64,000 nt of DNA from Streptomyces rubrogriseus (lineage in GTDB: Bacteria > Actinomycetota > Actinomycetes > Streptomycetales > Streptomycetaceae): NCBI RefSeq assembly GCF_027947575.1, contig NZ_CP116256.1, forward strand, positions 4,588,001-4,652,000, read 5' to 3'. The notes under the pieces were generated by a model, which did not search any database, was not told the origin of the DNA, and saw only the letters and a list, made by a program, of their open reading frames with translations. Below are positions 48,215 through 56,344 of the stretch, piece after piece; position 1 is the first letter of the stretch; each line of letters begins with the position of its first letter. A program made the position numbers and the translations under genes.

Positions 48215-48921
48215 TGTTCCCCCGCGGCTCGTGGCGCGTCGGTCTCGTGGTCGCGGGTGAGCTGGACGATCGCTGCCGCCGCGTCCCGGGCGCCGCCCGC
48301 GTCCCGGGCCTCGATCGCGTCGACCAGCCGCCGGTGCAGACGGGCGTGTTCCTCGGCGTGGACGGCGTCCCAGGGCAGGCCCCCGAGGGACGCGGTGAGC
48401 GCCGTACCGAGGTGGTCGTACACCTCGATCAGCAGGTCGTTCCCGCTGGCCCGGACCACGGCCCGGTGGAACAGCGCGTCGACGCCCGTGGCCGCGGCCG
48501 GATCCTCACCGGCGCAGGCCGCGTCGGCGTCGGCCAGCAGCTCCCGCAACTGCTGCAACTGACTCTCGCTCCGGCGCAGGGCCGCGGCTCCCGAGGCGTA
48601 CTCCTCCAGGACGGTCCGCAGTTCCAGCACCTTGTCCCGCTGCGCGGAACTCGCCCGCCGCACCATGACGGACTGCAGCTCGCTCGACGAACAGACGTAG
48701 GTGCCGTCGCCGGCTCGCGGCTCCAGCAGGCCCAGGTGCACCAGTGCACCGATCGCCTCCCGCAGTGTGCTGCGTCCGACCCCGAGCTCCTCGATGAGGG
48801 CGTGCTCCGGCGGGATCCGCGTCCCGACGGGCCAGCCCCCTGCCTCGATGTGTGAGCGGAGGCTGTCCACCAGTTGTGCGGACAGGCTGGCCGTCCGTCG
48901 CGGTGCGCTGATGCGTTTCAT
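48211..48921 (-). CDS. GntR-family regulator, FadR subfamily
   Basis: The 236 aa product has the GntR winged helix (LSAQLVDSLRSHIEAGGWPV, GTRIPPEHALIEELGVGRST, LREAIGALVHLGLLEPRAGD, GTYVCSS) and an all-helical FCD effector domain with the metal-binding residues of that family (ALFHRAVVRASGNDLLIEVY, EEHARLHRRLVDAIEARDAG). It heads an operon with the CynX-like transporter. A run of CAT-containing half sites (48936-48962) lies just upstream and may be its operator. Confidence 0.88.
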   Translation of the reverse strand: MKRISAPRRTASLSAQLVDSLRSHIEAGGWPVGTRIPPEHALIEELGVGRSTLREAIGALVHLGLLEPRAGDGTYVCSSSELQSVMVRRASSAQRDKVLELRTVLEEYASGAAALRRSESQLQQLRELLADADAACAGEDPAAATGVDALFHRAVVRASGNDLLIEVYDHLGTALTASLGGLPWDAVHAEEHARLHRRLVDAIEARDAGGARDAAAAIVQLTRDHETDAPRAAGEQ

Positions 48922-49036
48922 GGCGGCAGCCTACACAAACATCAGACATTTGAACATCATGCTTTTCTCCAGGAGATGCGGCCGCGAACGGGCCGCATCG
49001 TGCTGGGTCCAGTCGTTCAGTCGGAGTCCGCGTCGC

Positions 49037-49918
49037 TCACACGCGGTCGGCCGCGATCAGGACGTACTGGAAGGAGCCGTCACGGTAGGACTCGATGAAC
49101 GCCTTCTCGATTCCGGTGACCAGCGAGGACGTGGCCCGCAGCTCCCAGTAGGGCAGCGTGTCCGGGGTGAGGTCGACGATGGTGTGCGGCACGAGCCGGT
49201 TGTCGGCCATGGCGCGCAGGTACTCGCGGCGGGAGTGGATGTTGCACTCGAAGTGGGCGTTGATCTGGGAGACCCACTTCGACGGCTGGCCGTAGCGGGG
49301 GTTCCAGCAGCCGGTGATCGTCACGTAGCGGCCGCCGACCTTCAGGAAGCGGGAGTGCTCGCCGAACAGGTCGTGGAGGTCGACGTACATGGTCGACTCG
49401 TTGTTCCACGAGGCCGTGATGCCGCCCTTTTCGAAGGGCGTGTCGAGCATGTTGCACACGCGGGAGCGGACATGGCCGTCGATACGCAGTTCCCGCGCGC
49501 GCCGGTTGCCGAAGTCGGCCTGGGCGGCGGACAGGGTCACTCCCTCGACCCGGCTGCCGAAGCGGCGGTGGGCCATGACCATGGAGCCGCCGCGTCCGCA
49601 GCCGGCGTCGACGAGGGTGTCGTCGGGACCGACCTGGCCGAGGTGGTCCATGAGGAACTCCGCCTGCGCCGACTCCAGCCGGTGCAGCTCGGCGATGACC
49701 TTCTTCTCGTACTCGCTGTGCTCCGGGTCGCCGAGCGCGGCATGGTCCACGGCGCCGATGCCGTAGTGGTGGTGATAGAGCCCGTCCACGTCACCGAGGC
49801 GGAGGTTGACCGGCCGCGCCTCGTTGTTCCAGTAGCGGGCGATGTCCTCCTGGTACGGCGTCGCCGGGGCCGGGATCTTCGCGGTGACGGTGGCGGTGGT
49901 GGTGGTCTCAGTGGTCAC
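49037..49918 (-). CDS. gppmt: Geranyl diphosphate 2-C-methyltransferase
   Basis: The 293 aa product catalyses SAM-dependent C-methylation of geranyl diphosphate to 2-methyl-GPP, the first committed step to 2-methylisoborneol. It shows TPYQEDIARYWNNEARPVNL, GLYHHHYGIGAVDHAALGDP, the SAM loop LVDAGCGRGGSMVMAHRRFG, and GITASWNNESTMYVDLHDLF, all typical of the enzyme. A Thr-rich leader (MTTETTTTATVTA) precedes the domain. It is the last gene of the operon, 15 nt after the 2-MIB synthase stop. Similar operons occur in S. coelicolor and S. griseus. Confidence 0.95.
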   Translation of the reverse strand: MTTETTTTATVTAKIPAPATPYQEDIARYWNNEARPVNLRLGDVDGLYHHHYGIGAVDHAALGDPEHSEYEKKVIAELHRLESAQAEFLMDHLGQVGPDDTLVDAGCGRGGSMVMAHRRFGSRVEGVTLSAAQADFGNRRARELRIDGHVRSRVCNMLDTPFEKGGITASWNNESTMYVDLHDLFGEHSRFLKVGGRYVTITGCWNPRYGQPSKWVSQINAHFECNIHSRREYLRAMADNRLVPHTIVDLTPDTLPYWELRATSSLVTGIEKAFIESYRDGSFQYVLIAADRV

Positions 49919-49933
49919 AGATACGTCCGTTCT

Positions 49934-51253
49934 CTACCAGAAGTCGGGCAGGCTGTAGCGGTAGGTGTTGGTGCGGTGCCAGTCGTGGTTGCCGTCGACC
50001 CAGGCGGCAACGCCCTTGAGGAAGCGCAGCACGGGGGGCAGGGGGCAGGCCTCCGCGAGGTCGGCCGCGGCGGCCTCGAAGGAGTGCTGGAGTTCGTTGT
50101 GGACCTCGACGGCCTTGAGGTAGGCGTCGCGTTCGCAGAGCTGCTCGCGCTCAGCGATCACCACCGGAAGGTTCAGGTGGCGTCCGGGGCTGTCGAGTTC
50201 CTTGGTGTAGGAGTAGAGGTCGTTGACGATGGTCGTCGCGTTGCCGGCGAGGGCGATGACCCGTTGCATGTCCGGGCGGGCATGCAGGTCCGCGGGCAGT
50301 TCGTAGCCGCCGACGGTGTCGGTGATCGTGGGGCAGGGGCGGAAGTTGTTGAACTGGCGCATCGCCAGGTACTCCCACACCTCCGGGACGTGTCCGGTCT
50401 GCGCCCAGGCGCCCTCGGCGAGGTAGCCCAGGTGCAGCCGGGCCATGTCGTGCCGGTAGCGGTCGGACTGGGAGGGGGTCGCCGCCCGGACGAAGTAGCC
50501 CATGGCGCTGTCGTACGCCCGGCGCGGGGCGTCCGATGCGAGGGACTCCTGCCACATCGGCGTGTATTCGGCCGTGGAGTGGAAGTGGTCGATCGCGGTG
50601 TGCGCGAGCAGGAGGCGCCCGCCCAGACCGACGGGTGAGCCGCCGTGGTCCTCGCAGTAGCAGTCGTCCACCGCGTTCTCCGCGACCATCAGCCGGGTCG
50701 CGAGCATCAGGTGGTCGACGGTCGGCGCGTCGGGGTGGCAGCCGACCATGTAGCGGCCGACCGAGAAGCCGTCGAACTGCCCCTCCCACTCCTCGGGATA
50801 CAGCTGGACCTCGTCCTCGGCCCAGCGCTTGATGCGGCGGCTCACCTCCTCGACGCGCACGGGGTCGGGTTCCGGGACGGGGTGGTGGTAGAGGCCGGGG
50901 ACGGCTCGTCCGGCGGCGGGCGGAGCGGAGGCCGGGGCCTCCGGGCCCGGTTGCCGTCCGTATCCGTCGGCCGGGGCGAGCGAAGCCGTGCCCGGCCCGG
51001 TCGGCCCACGCAGGATCCGCTGGAGGACGGAGCCGCCCGCGGCCGTGTCGAGCGAGTCCCCTGCGGCGGGGGCGGGCGTCGGGGGTGCCGGGTCGGGAAG
51101 CGTGACCGGCGGATGCAGCGCGGCCAGGAAGTCGGACGCGGCCGGCGTGACCGAAGCGCTCGGGATCACCGGGGCGGGCATGTCCGGCGGGGTTGTGGGC
51201 GGCGTCGGCCCCGGCTCGGGGGGTGGTGTTCCGAGGGTCCCGGAGTCGGGCAT
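49934..51253 (-). CDS. mibS: 2-methylisoborneol synthase
   Basis: The 439 aa terpene cyclase converts 2-methyl-GPP to the earthy odorant 2-methylisoborneol. The catalytic domain (about 120-439) has the first metal motif VAENAVDDCYCEDHGGSPVG and the second, NDLYSYTKE, both intact, and ends HRTNTYRYSLPDFW. The first about 118 residues are Pro/Ala/Thr-rich and predicted disordered, with two better-conserved patches: GGSVLQRILRGPTGPGTASL and GRAVPGLYHHPVPEPDPVRV. In this enzyme family the disordered N-terminus is not needed for catalysis; in operons with family 2B shells it is the likely cargo-loading region. Confidence 0.96.
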   Translation of the reverse strand: MPDSGTLGTPPPEPGPTPPTTPPDMPAPVIPSASVTPAASDFLAALHPPVTLPDPAPPTPAPAAGDSLDTAAGGSVLQRILRGPTGPGTASLAPADGYGRQPGPEAPASAPPAAGRAVPGLYHHPVPEPDPVRVEEVSRRIKRWAEDEVQLYPEEWEGQFDGFSVGRYMVGCHPDAPTVDHLMLATRLMVAENAVDDCYCEDHGGSPVGLGGRLLLAHTAIDHFHSTAEYTPMWQESLASDAPRRAYDSAMGYFVRAATPSQSDRYRHDMARLHLGYLAEGAWAQTGHVPEVWEYLAMRQFNNFRPCPTITDTVGGYELPADLHARPDMQRVIALAGNATTIVNDLYSYTKELDSPGRHLNLPVVIAEREQLCERDAYLKAVEVHNELQHSFEAAAADLAEACPLPPVLRFLKGVAAWVDGNHDWHRTNTYRYSLPDFW

Positions 51254-51335
51254 CGGCGGCTCCTTGCTGCGGCGGGATGGGCGTTCTGTTGCGCGTGCGG
51301 CGGGTCGGGCCCGGCCCTGCGGGCGGTGCGGGACT

Positions 51336-52751
51336 TCAGCGCGGTACCGGGGCGATCTGGACGTTCTCCATCACTCCGAGGGCGTCGGGCAGGAGCACCG
51401 CGGCGGAGTAGTAGGTGCTGACGAGGTAGGAGATGATCGCCTGTTCGTTGATGCCCATGAACCGCACGGAGAGGCCCGGCTCGTACTCGTCCGGCAGTTC
51501 TGTCTGCCGCAGCCCGATCACGCCCTGGTTCTTCTCGCCGGTGCGCATCGCGATGATGGAGCTGGTCTGCTCCTTGCTGATCGGGATCTTGTTGCACGGC
51601 AGGATGGGGACGCCGCGCCAGGCGGGGACGGACTGCCCGCCCAGGTCGACGTGGTCGGGGTAGAGACCGCAGCCGTTGAAGCCGCGTCCGATCGCGGCGA
51701 TGGTCCTGGGGTGGGCGAGGAACAGTTTCGTGCCACGTCGGCGGCAGAGCAGCTCGTCCATGTCGTCCGGGGTCGGCGCGCCGGTGCGGGGTTGGATGCG
51801 CTGCTTGAAGTCGGCGTTGTGCAGCAGCCCGAACTCGCGGTTGTTGATGAGCTCGTGTTCCTGGCGCTCGCGCAAGGCCTCGATCGTGAGCCTGAGTTGC
51901 TCCTCGCTCTGGTTCATCGGCCCGTTGTAGAGGTCGCCGACCCGGGTGTGGATCCTCAGGACGGTCTGGGCGACGGAGAGCTCGTACTCGCGCGGACGCA
52001 GTTCGTAGTCGACGAAGGTACCGGGCAGTTCGGCCTCGCCGACGTGACCGGCCGACAGGGCGATCTCGGCCTCGCCGTGCTTGGTCTGCCGCTGCCGCGC
52101 CCGGGTGTGTAAGTCGTCGACGTGGGCCCGCAGCTGCGGCGCGGAGTCCTGGACCGAGGTGAAGTCGGCGCGCGTGAGGGTGAGGAGGGTGCCGGAGGTC
52201 TCCGCGGTGAAGGTGCAGTCGTGGCGGGCGTCGGGGTCCGACAGCGCCTTCTCCCCGAAGTGGCTGCCGTCCGCGAGCACCGCGGTGGTGATCTCTCCCC
52301 CGTACTTGCCCTCGGTGGTCTGGCTGACGCGACCGTGGGCGATGAGGTGGATGCGGTCTGCGGGACCGCCCCGTTCGACGAGGACCTCACCCGCCGCGAA
52401 GTCCCGCTGCGTACAACGGTCGGCGAGGGCGGTGAGGACGTCCGGGTCCGTGAACCCGCGCAGCAGGGCCAGCTCGGCGAGTTCTCCGGGGATCACCCGG
52501 ACCCGGGCGCCCTCCTGGACGAACTCGATGCGGCCGTCGCCGAGGGTGTGGCGCAACCGTCGGTTGACCCGGTAGGCGCCGCCTGCGGCCTCGACCCAGG
52601 GCAGCATGCGCAGCAGCCAGCGGGAGGTGATCTCCTGCATCTGCGGCACGGACTTGGTGGTGCTGGCGAGGTTGCGGGCAGCCGCGGTACTCAGGGACTG
52701 CTGCGGCGCCTCGGGTGGGGTCTGAGCTTCCGGGATGCTGTCGACGGACAT
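51336..52751 (-). CDS. Family 2B encapsulin-type shell protein with cyclic-nucleotide-binding domain (EshA-like)
   Basis: ATG 52751 (AAGGAG upstream) gives 471 residues. N-terminal extension (1-45) and HK97-type elements ([40 protein letters not shown]) are followed by a CNB domain (about 95-215) with the phosphate-binding cassette [20 protein letters not shown] (Glu-167, Arg-176). The HK97-like P and A domains complete the chain ([60 protein letters not shown]). This is the known arrangement of family 2B encapsulins, homologous to EshA of S. griseus. It heads the 2-MIB operon, so the cyclase is the likely cargo. Confidence 0.9.
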   Translation of the reverse strand: MSVDSIPEAQTPPEAPQQSLSTAAARNLASTTKSVPQMQEITSRWLLRMLPWVEAAGGAYRVNRRLRHTLGDGRIEFVQEGARVRVIPGELAELALLRGFTDPDVLTALADRCTQRDFAAGEVLVERGGPADRIHLIAHGRVSQTTEGKYGGEITTAVLADGSHFGEKALSDPDARHDCTFTAETSGTLLTLTRADFTSVQDSAPQLRAHVDDLHTRARQRQTKHGEAEIALSAGHVGEAELPGTFVDYELRPREYELSVAQTVLRIHTRVGDLYNGPMNQSEEQLRLTIEALRERQEHELINNREFGLLHNADFKQRIQPRTGAPTPDDMDELLCRRRGTKLFLAHPRTIAAIGRGFNGCGLYPDHVDLGGQSVPAWRGVPILPCNKIPISKEQTSSIIAMRTGEKNQGVIGLRQTELPDEYEPGLSVRFMGINEQAIISYLVSTYYSAAVLLPDALGVMENVQIAPVPR

Positions 52752-52861
52752 CGGGAGGCCTTCTCCTTGCACGACGGGTCGACCGGCGCACACGGCTGCG
52801 CCGACGGGGAGACGGGAGGGGGTGGACGACGGGCCGGAGGGATCAGGTGAATCCGTCCGCC

Positions 52862-52952
52862 TTCAGCAAGCTAGCTGCTGGAACGGCCGCATCCGCCAAG
52901 GTGACGGGAGGCTTACCCCGAAGCAGTGATAATCGGTCGAATGCGGTTTATC
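52862..52952. promoter_or_regulatory. Symmetrical elements upstream of the 2-MIB/encapsulin operon
   Basis: The 275 bp between 52752 and 53026 contain no gene. TTCAGCAAGCTAGCTGCTGG starting at 52862 is an imperfect inverted repeat around AGCTAGCT. GATAA (52928-52932) and TTATC (52948-52952) form a second pair, inside the most AT-rich part of the region. Promoters for the minus-strand operon and the plus-strand MerR-type gene must lie here. Confidence 0.35.
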
Positions 52953-53026
52953 GGCCCGTTGGTTGAGATCTCTCTGTGCGAGAAGGTCTGGACCCTCACG
53001 TGGCGTCAGGCGGCATAGTCGGTGCC

Positions 53027-54142
53027 GTGGAGGATCACTGGACCGTGGGACGCGTGGCCGAGCTGGCCCACGTGAGCGTCCGCACGCTGCATCACTATGA
53101 CGAGATCGGGCTCGTTCGGCCGTCGGGGCGCACCGCGGCCGGATACCGGGCCTATTCGGCGGACGACGTGGAGCGGCTGCGGGAGGTGCTCGGCTATCGG
53201 CGACTGGGCTTCGGGCTGCGGGAGGTCGCGGAACTCGTCGGCGACCCGTCCGCCGACGCCGTCGCTCACCTGCGCCGGCTGCGCGGCCTGCTGCTGGAGC
53301 GGCGTGCTCGCACCGACGCCATGGTGGCGGCCATCGACAGGGAACTCGACGTACGGGCGAAGGGACTGAAGGTGACACCGGAGGAGCAACTGGAGGCGCT
53401 GGGCGCACGGTTGTACGACGAGATCGGCGGCGCGTACACCACGACACGGCGTACCGAGCCGCGGATCGCCGCGCGGATCTGGGACGCGCTCGGGGATGCG
53501 CGGACGGTGTTGAACGTCGGGGCCGGCACCGGCTCCTACGAGCCCGCCGATCGGGACGTGACCGCGGTGGAGCCGTCGGCGGTCATGCGGGAGCAGCGGC
53601 CTGCCGGGGCGGCGCCGTGCGTGGCCGCCGCAGCGGAGCGGTTGCCGTTCGCGGACGGCTCCTTCGACTGCGCGATGGCCGTCTCCACCGTTCACCACTG
53701 GGGGGACCCGATGGCGGGGCTGCGCGAGATGCGGCGTGTGGCCCGCCGCGTGGTGGTGCTCACGTTCGACACCGACGAGCCCGGTTGGCAGGACCGGTTC
53801 TGGCTCACCCGCGACTACCTTCCCGAGTTCGCCACCGTCCTCGCGGAGTTTCCCTCGCTTGCCGGGATGGCCGACGCGATCGGGGCCCGCGCCGAGCCGG
53901 TGCCCGTTCCGTGGGACTGCGCCGACGGTCTGTTCGAGGCGTACTGGCGCCGGCCCGAGGCGTATCTGGCGGAGCATGTGCGCCGGGCCGCGTCGGTGTG
54001 GACCAGGGTCGGGCCCAAGGCCGAGCGACGGGCGGTGCGCAGTCTCGGCGACGATCTCGGCTCCGGCCGGTGGGCCGAGCGGAACAGCCACCTCGCCGGC
54101 CTCGACGCGGCGGATCTCGGCCTGCGCCTGCTCGTCGCTTGA
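53027..54142 (+). CDS. MerR regulator fused to a class I methyltransferase
   Basis: GTG 53027 gives 371 residues, probably from a leaderless mRNA (CATAGT about 10 nt upstream). Residues 1-125 form a MerR DNA-binding domain and coiled coil: WTVGRVAELAHVSVRTLHHY, DEIGLVRPSGRTAAGYRAYS, DDVERLREVLGYRRLGFGLR, ending LKVTPEEQLEALG, a segment usual in TipA-like MerR proteins. From about 125 a SAM methyltransferase follows: RTVLNVGAGTGSYEPADRDV, VEPSAVMREQRP, LPFADGSFDCAMAVSTVHHW and a UbiE-type C-terminus. The methyltransferase sits where MerR proteins have an effector domain. No stop or start lies between the halves. Confidence 0.82.
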   Translation: MEDHWTVGRVAELAHVSVRTLHHYDEIGLVRPSGRTAAGYRAYSADDVERLREVLGYRRLGFGLREVAELVGDPSADAVAHLRRLRGLLLERRARTDAMVAAIDRELDVRAKGLKVTPEEQLEALGARLYDEIGGAYTTTRRTEPRIAARIWDALGDARTVLNVGAGTGSYEPADRDVTAVEPSAVMREQRPAGAAPCVAAAAERLPFADGSFDCAMAVSTVHHWGDPMAGLREMRRVARRVVVLTFDTDEPGWQDRFWLTRDYLPEFATVLAEFPSLAGMADAIGARAEPVPVPWDCADGLFEAYWRRPEAYLAEHVRRAASVWTRVGPKAERRAVRSLGDDLGSGRWAERNSHLAGLDAADLGLRLLVA

Positions 54143-54223
54143 CCTCGGCGTCGGACCGCATGACCGAGAACGGAGGCGGAGGGCCGGCTTCGCCCGGACA
54201 GCCCGCCGACGACGGCGGATCAC

Positions 54224-54281
54224 GCCGCCGCACCACCGCACCACCGCACCGCCGCACCACCGCACCGCCGCACCGCCGCTG
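54224..54281. repeat. Imperfect 9-bp tandem repeat (CCGCACCRC)
   Basis: About six units of CCGCACCAC or CCGCACCGC run from 54224 to 54281, ending two bases before the -10 box of the leader ORF. The array may be a simple slippage product or may affect promoter spacing. Confidence 0.7.
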
Positions 54282-54282
54282 C

Positions 54283-54288
54283 TAGGCT
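54283..54288 (+). promoter_or_regulatory. -10 box for leader transcript of the MFS gene
   Basis: TAGGCT lies seven bases before the leader ATG at 54296, the same arrangement as the leaderless promoter of the LysR gene at 19937. No -35 hexamer can be assigned within the tandem repeat. Confidence 0.5.
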
Positions 54289-54295
54289 GCGCGGC

Positions 54296-54352
54296 ATGTC
54301 AGCCGCATCGTGCTCGGCCGCTTGCGCGGCAGTGACCAGGACGTCCCGCTAG
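54296..54352 (+). CDS. Leader peptide MSAASCSAACAAVTRTSR
   Basis: An 18-codon ORF runs from ATG 54296 to TAG 54350-54352, directly behind a leaderless-type -10 box. Its stop codon falls in the loop of the first hairpin of the following structure (54341-54363), so a ribosome finishing or stalling here would mask that stem. Residues are mainly Ser, Ala, Cys and Thr. Supported by position and RNA pairing, not by homology. Confidence 0.5.
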   Translation: MSAASCSAACAAVTRTSR

Positions 54353-54419
54353 CGGCGGGACGTTCGGCGCACAGCACCCACCTGAACGTCCGGCCGCTTC
54401 GTGATCGGTCCGGAGCGGC
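54341..54419 (+). promoter_or_regulatory. Four-segment attenuator-like RNA upstream of MFS exporter
   Basis: Segment 1 ACGTCCCGC (54341-54349) pairs with segment 2 GCGGGACGT (54355-54363). Segment 2 GGACGTTC (54358-54365) also pairs perfectly with segment 3 GAACGTCC (54384-54391). Segment 3 GCCGCT (54393-54398) pairs with segment 4 AGCGGC (54414-54419), with GTC/GAC extending the stem across a 2-nt bulge. The 1:2, 2:3 and 3:4 pairings exclude one another, the logic of a translation-coupled attenuator. The MFS start codon follows 44 nt after segment 4. Confidence 0.6.
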
Positions 54420-54462
54420 GACTCGCGCTGCTCGGGAACTCCTCGGAGCGACGGAGCAATCG

Positions 54463-55878
54463 ATGCTTTCAGGCATTCCTTCTTCCCACGGGCAAAGCCC
54501 GTCTCCCCTGCGTGCGCGGTTGGCGCTGTGCGCGATGTCGATGCTGCAGTTCTTCATCGCGGTCGACGTGACCGTGGTGAACATCGCGCTGCCCTCGATC
54601 GGCGCGGATCTCGGCGTCGACGGCCACGCGCTGACCTGGGTGGTGGTCGGCTACACCGTCACCGGCGGCGGGCTGCTGATGCTCGGCGGTCGCCTCGGCG
54701 ACCTGTTGGGCCGCCGCCGCACGCTGCTGGCCGGCACCGCCCTGTTCGGCGCGGCGTCTCTGCTGGCGGGGCTGGCGCCCTCGTTCGCGGTCCTGGTGGC
54801 CGCGCGCCTCGTCCAGGGGGCCGGCGAGGCCGTCGCGCTGCCGGCCGCGATGGCCACCGTCGTGCTGCTGTTCCCGGAGGGGCCACGCCGGTCGCGGGCG
54901 CTGGGCGTGTGGGCCGCGGTCGCCAGTTGCGGGCTGGTGCTCGGATTCGCCCTCTCGGGAATCGTCACCGCCCGGCTGGGCTGGCGATGGGTCTTCCTGA
55001 TCTCGGTGCCGTTCATCCTGGCCGTGCTGGTGGCCGTGCTCTTCCTGGTCCGGGCCGACCGCCCGGCGGCCCGCGCACGGACCCGGCTGGACCTGCCGGG
55101 CGCGCTCCTGCTGACCGCGTGCCCGCTGCTGTTCACCTACGCCGCGGTCGAGGCCGGTGCGTCCGGCGCGCGCCGCTGGGTGAGCCTGGTGGCGCTGACC
55201 GGTGCGGTACTGGCGGCCGCCGGTTTCGTGCGGGTGGAGTCGCGTTCCCCGGCCCCGCTGGTGCCGCAGGCCTTCTTCGCCCACCGCGCCCGGGTGCGGG
55301 CGAACGTGACCACCATGCTGCTCAGCGGGGCGCTGTCGACCTCGTTCCTGCTGTTCACGTTCTACCTGCAGGACCGGCTCGGGCTCGGTCCGCTGGGAGC
55401 CGGGCTCACGATGCTGCCGTTGGCCGGCGCGCTGATCGCGGCCTCGGTCCTCGTGCCCCGGCTGCTGGCCGGCTGGGGAGCACGCGTGTGCGTGCTGGCG
55501 GGACTCGGCTGCGCCGCGGTCGCGATGACGGCGATCGCGCTCGTGGCGGCTCTGGGTGCCGGGGCGGTGTGGCTGCTTCCCGCGATGCTGCTGATCGCCG
55601 CGGGGATGGGTTTCGGGCTGGTGGGGCTGCAGTACATCGCGGTCAGCGGGACCACCGACGAGGACGCCGGGATCGCCTCCGGCGTCCAGCGGGCGGCCGA
55701 CCAGCTCGGCGGGGCGGCCGGCGTGGCGGTCTACGTGGGGATCGGGTTCGCCCCCACCGTGCACAGCGGCGACCCGTTCCTGGCGGCCTCGGTGCTCGCC
55801 GTCGCCGGACTGGCCGTGGGTGCCTCGGTCATCAGCCGCCCGTCGGCTCCGACGGAGGTGCGGCCGCGGGCCGAGTAG
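54463..55878 (+). CDS. MFS drug exporter, EmrB/QacA (DHA2) type
   Basis: ATG 54463 with GGAG nine bases upstream gives 471 residues and about 14 helices. Motifs of the DHA2 group are clear: FFIAVDVTVVNIALPSIGAD in helix 1 (motif D1), LGGRLGDLLGRRRTLLAGTA (motif A), LVQGAGEAVALPAAMATVVL (motif B), and ALSGIVTARLGWRWVFLISV (motif C and following WRW). Likely exports antibiotics or other hydrophobic compounds by proton antiport. A leader ORF with alternative hairpins precedes it, suggesting inducible expression. Its last 47 bp overlap the convergent MarR gene. Confidence 0.9.
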   Translation: MLSGIPSSHGQSPSPLRARLALCAMSMLQFFIAVDVTVVNIALPSIGADLGVDGHALTWVVVGYTVTGGGLLMLGGRLGDLLGRRRTLLAGTALFGAASLLAGLAPSFAVLVAARLVQGAGEAVALPAAMATVVLLFPEGPRRSRALGVWAAVASCGLVLGFALSGIVTARLGWRWVFLISVPFILAVLVAVLFLVRADRPAARARTRLDLPGALLLTACPLLFTYAAVEAGASGARRWVSLVALTGAVLAAAGFVRVESRSPAPLVPQAFFAHRARVRANVTTMLLSGALSTSFLLFTFYLQDRLGLGPLGAGLTMLPLAGALIAASVLVPRLLAGWGARVCVLAGLGCAAVAMTAIALVAALGAGAVWLLPAMLLIAAGMGFGLVGLQYIAVSGTTDEDAGIASGVQRAADQLGGAAGVAVYVGIGFAPTVHSGDPFLAASVLAVAGLAVGASVISRPSAPTEVRPRAE

Positions 55879-56344
55879 GAGACCGCGCCGCCCCGGCGGC
55901 CGTTCCGTGCAGGGAATGGATCATGCTCTCCAGGATCCGGAACGCGCCCGACTGCTCGCTCTCGGTCATACCGGCCAGCATTCTGAGCTCGACGGAACGG
56001 ACCGCCACGGTCGCCTTCTCCAGGCTCCGCCGGCCGCGGGGGGTGAGCCGCGCGGGGAGCGCCTTCCCGACGGGCGCCTCCGCGGGCCTGGTCACGTAGC
56101 CGTCCCGTTCCAGGGCCTGGAGCAGCACGTTCATCGACTGGCGGGTCACGAACGCGCCCCGCGCGAGCTCGGAGTTGGACAAGCCCGGCCGTTGAGCCAG
56201 CAGTTCGAGGCAGGAGTAGTGCGTCACGCTCATCCCGAGTGGCCGCAGCACTTCCTCCATGGCCGCGCGCAGGGCGCTCGAAGCCTCCTTGAGCAGGTAG
56301 CCCAGTGATTTGTCCAGGTCGATGCCGGCACCCTTTTGACTCAT
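55832..56344 (-). CDS. MarR-family regulator
   Basis: From ATG 56344 the 170 aa product has a MarR domain: MSVTHYSCLELLAQRPGLSN, recognition helix VTRQSMNVLLQALERDGYVT and wing PVGKALPARLTPRGRRSLEK, the latter without the common D-x-R. A Pro/Ala-rich tail follows. Two identical inverted repeats overlap its start and upstream region, and it diverges from the VOC gene at 56421, so it probably represses itself and that gene. Confidence 0.87.
   Translation of the reverse strand: MSQKGAGIDLDKSLGYLLKEASSALRAAMEEVLRPLGMSVTHYSCLELLAQRPGLSNSELARGAFVTRQSMNVLLQALERDGYVTRPAEAPVGKALPARLTPRGRRSLEKATVAVRSVELRMLAGMTESEQSGAFRILESMIHSLHGTAAGAARSPTRPAAAPPSEPTGG

Noticed and set aside
46172-48562. Plus-strand frame of 796 codons opposite TetR, CynX-like MFS and GntR genes
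   Set aside because: The minus strand encodes three well-recognised proteins with overlapping starts and stops; the plus frame is low-complexity antisense.
48701-50638. Plus-strand frame of 645 codons opposite the GPP methyltransferase and 2-MIB synthase
   Set aside because: Val/Gly/Asp-rich antisense translation of two known enzymes.
54224-54281. Tandem CCGCACCRC units considered as a CRISPR-like or regulatory array
   Set aside because: There are no spacers and the units are imperfect; it is a simple repeat.
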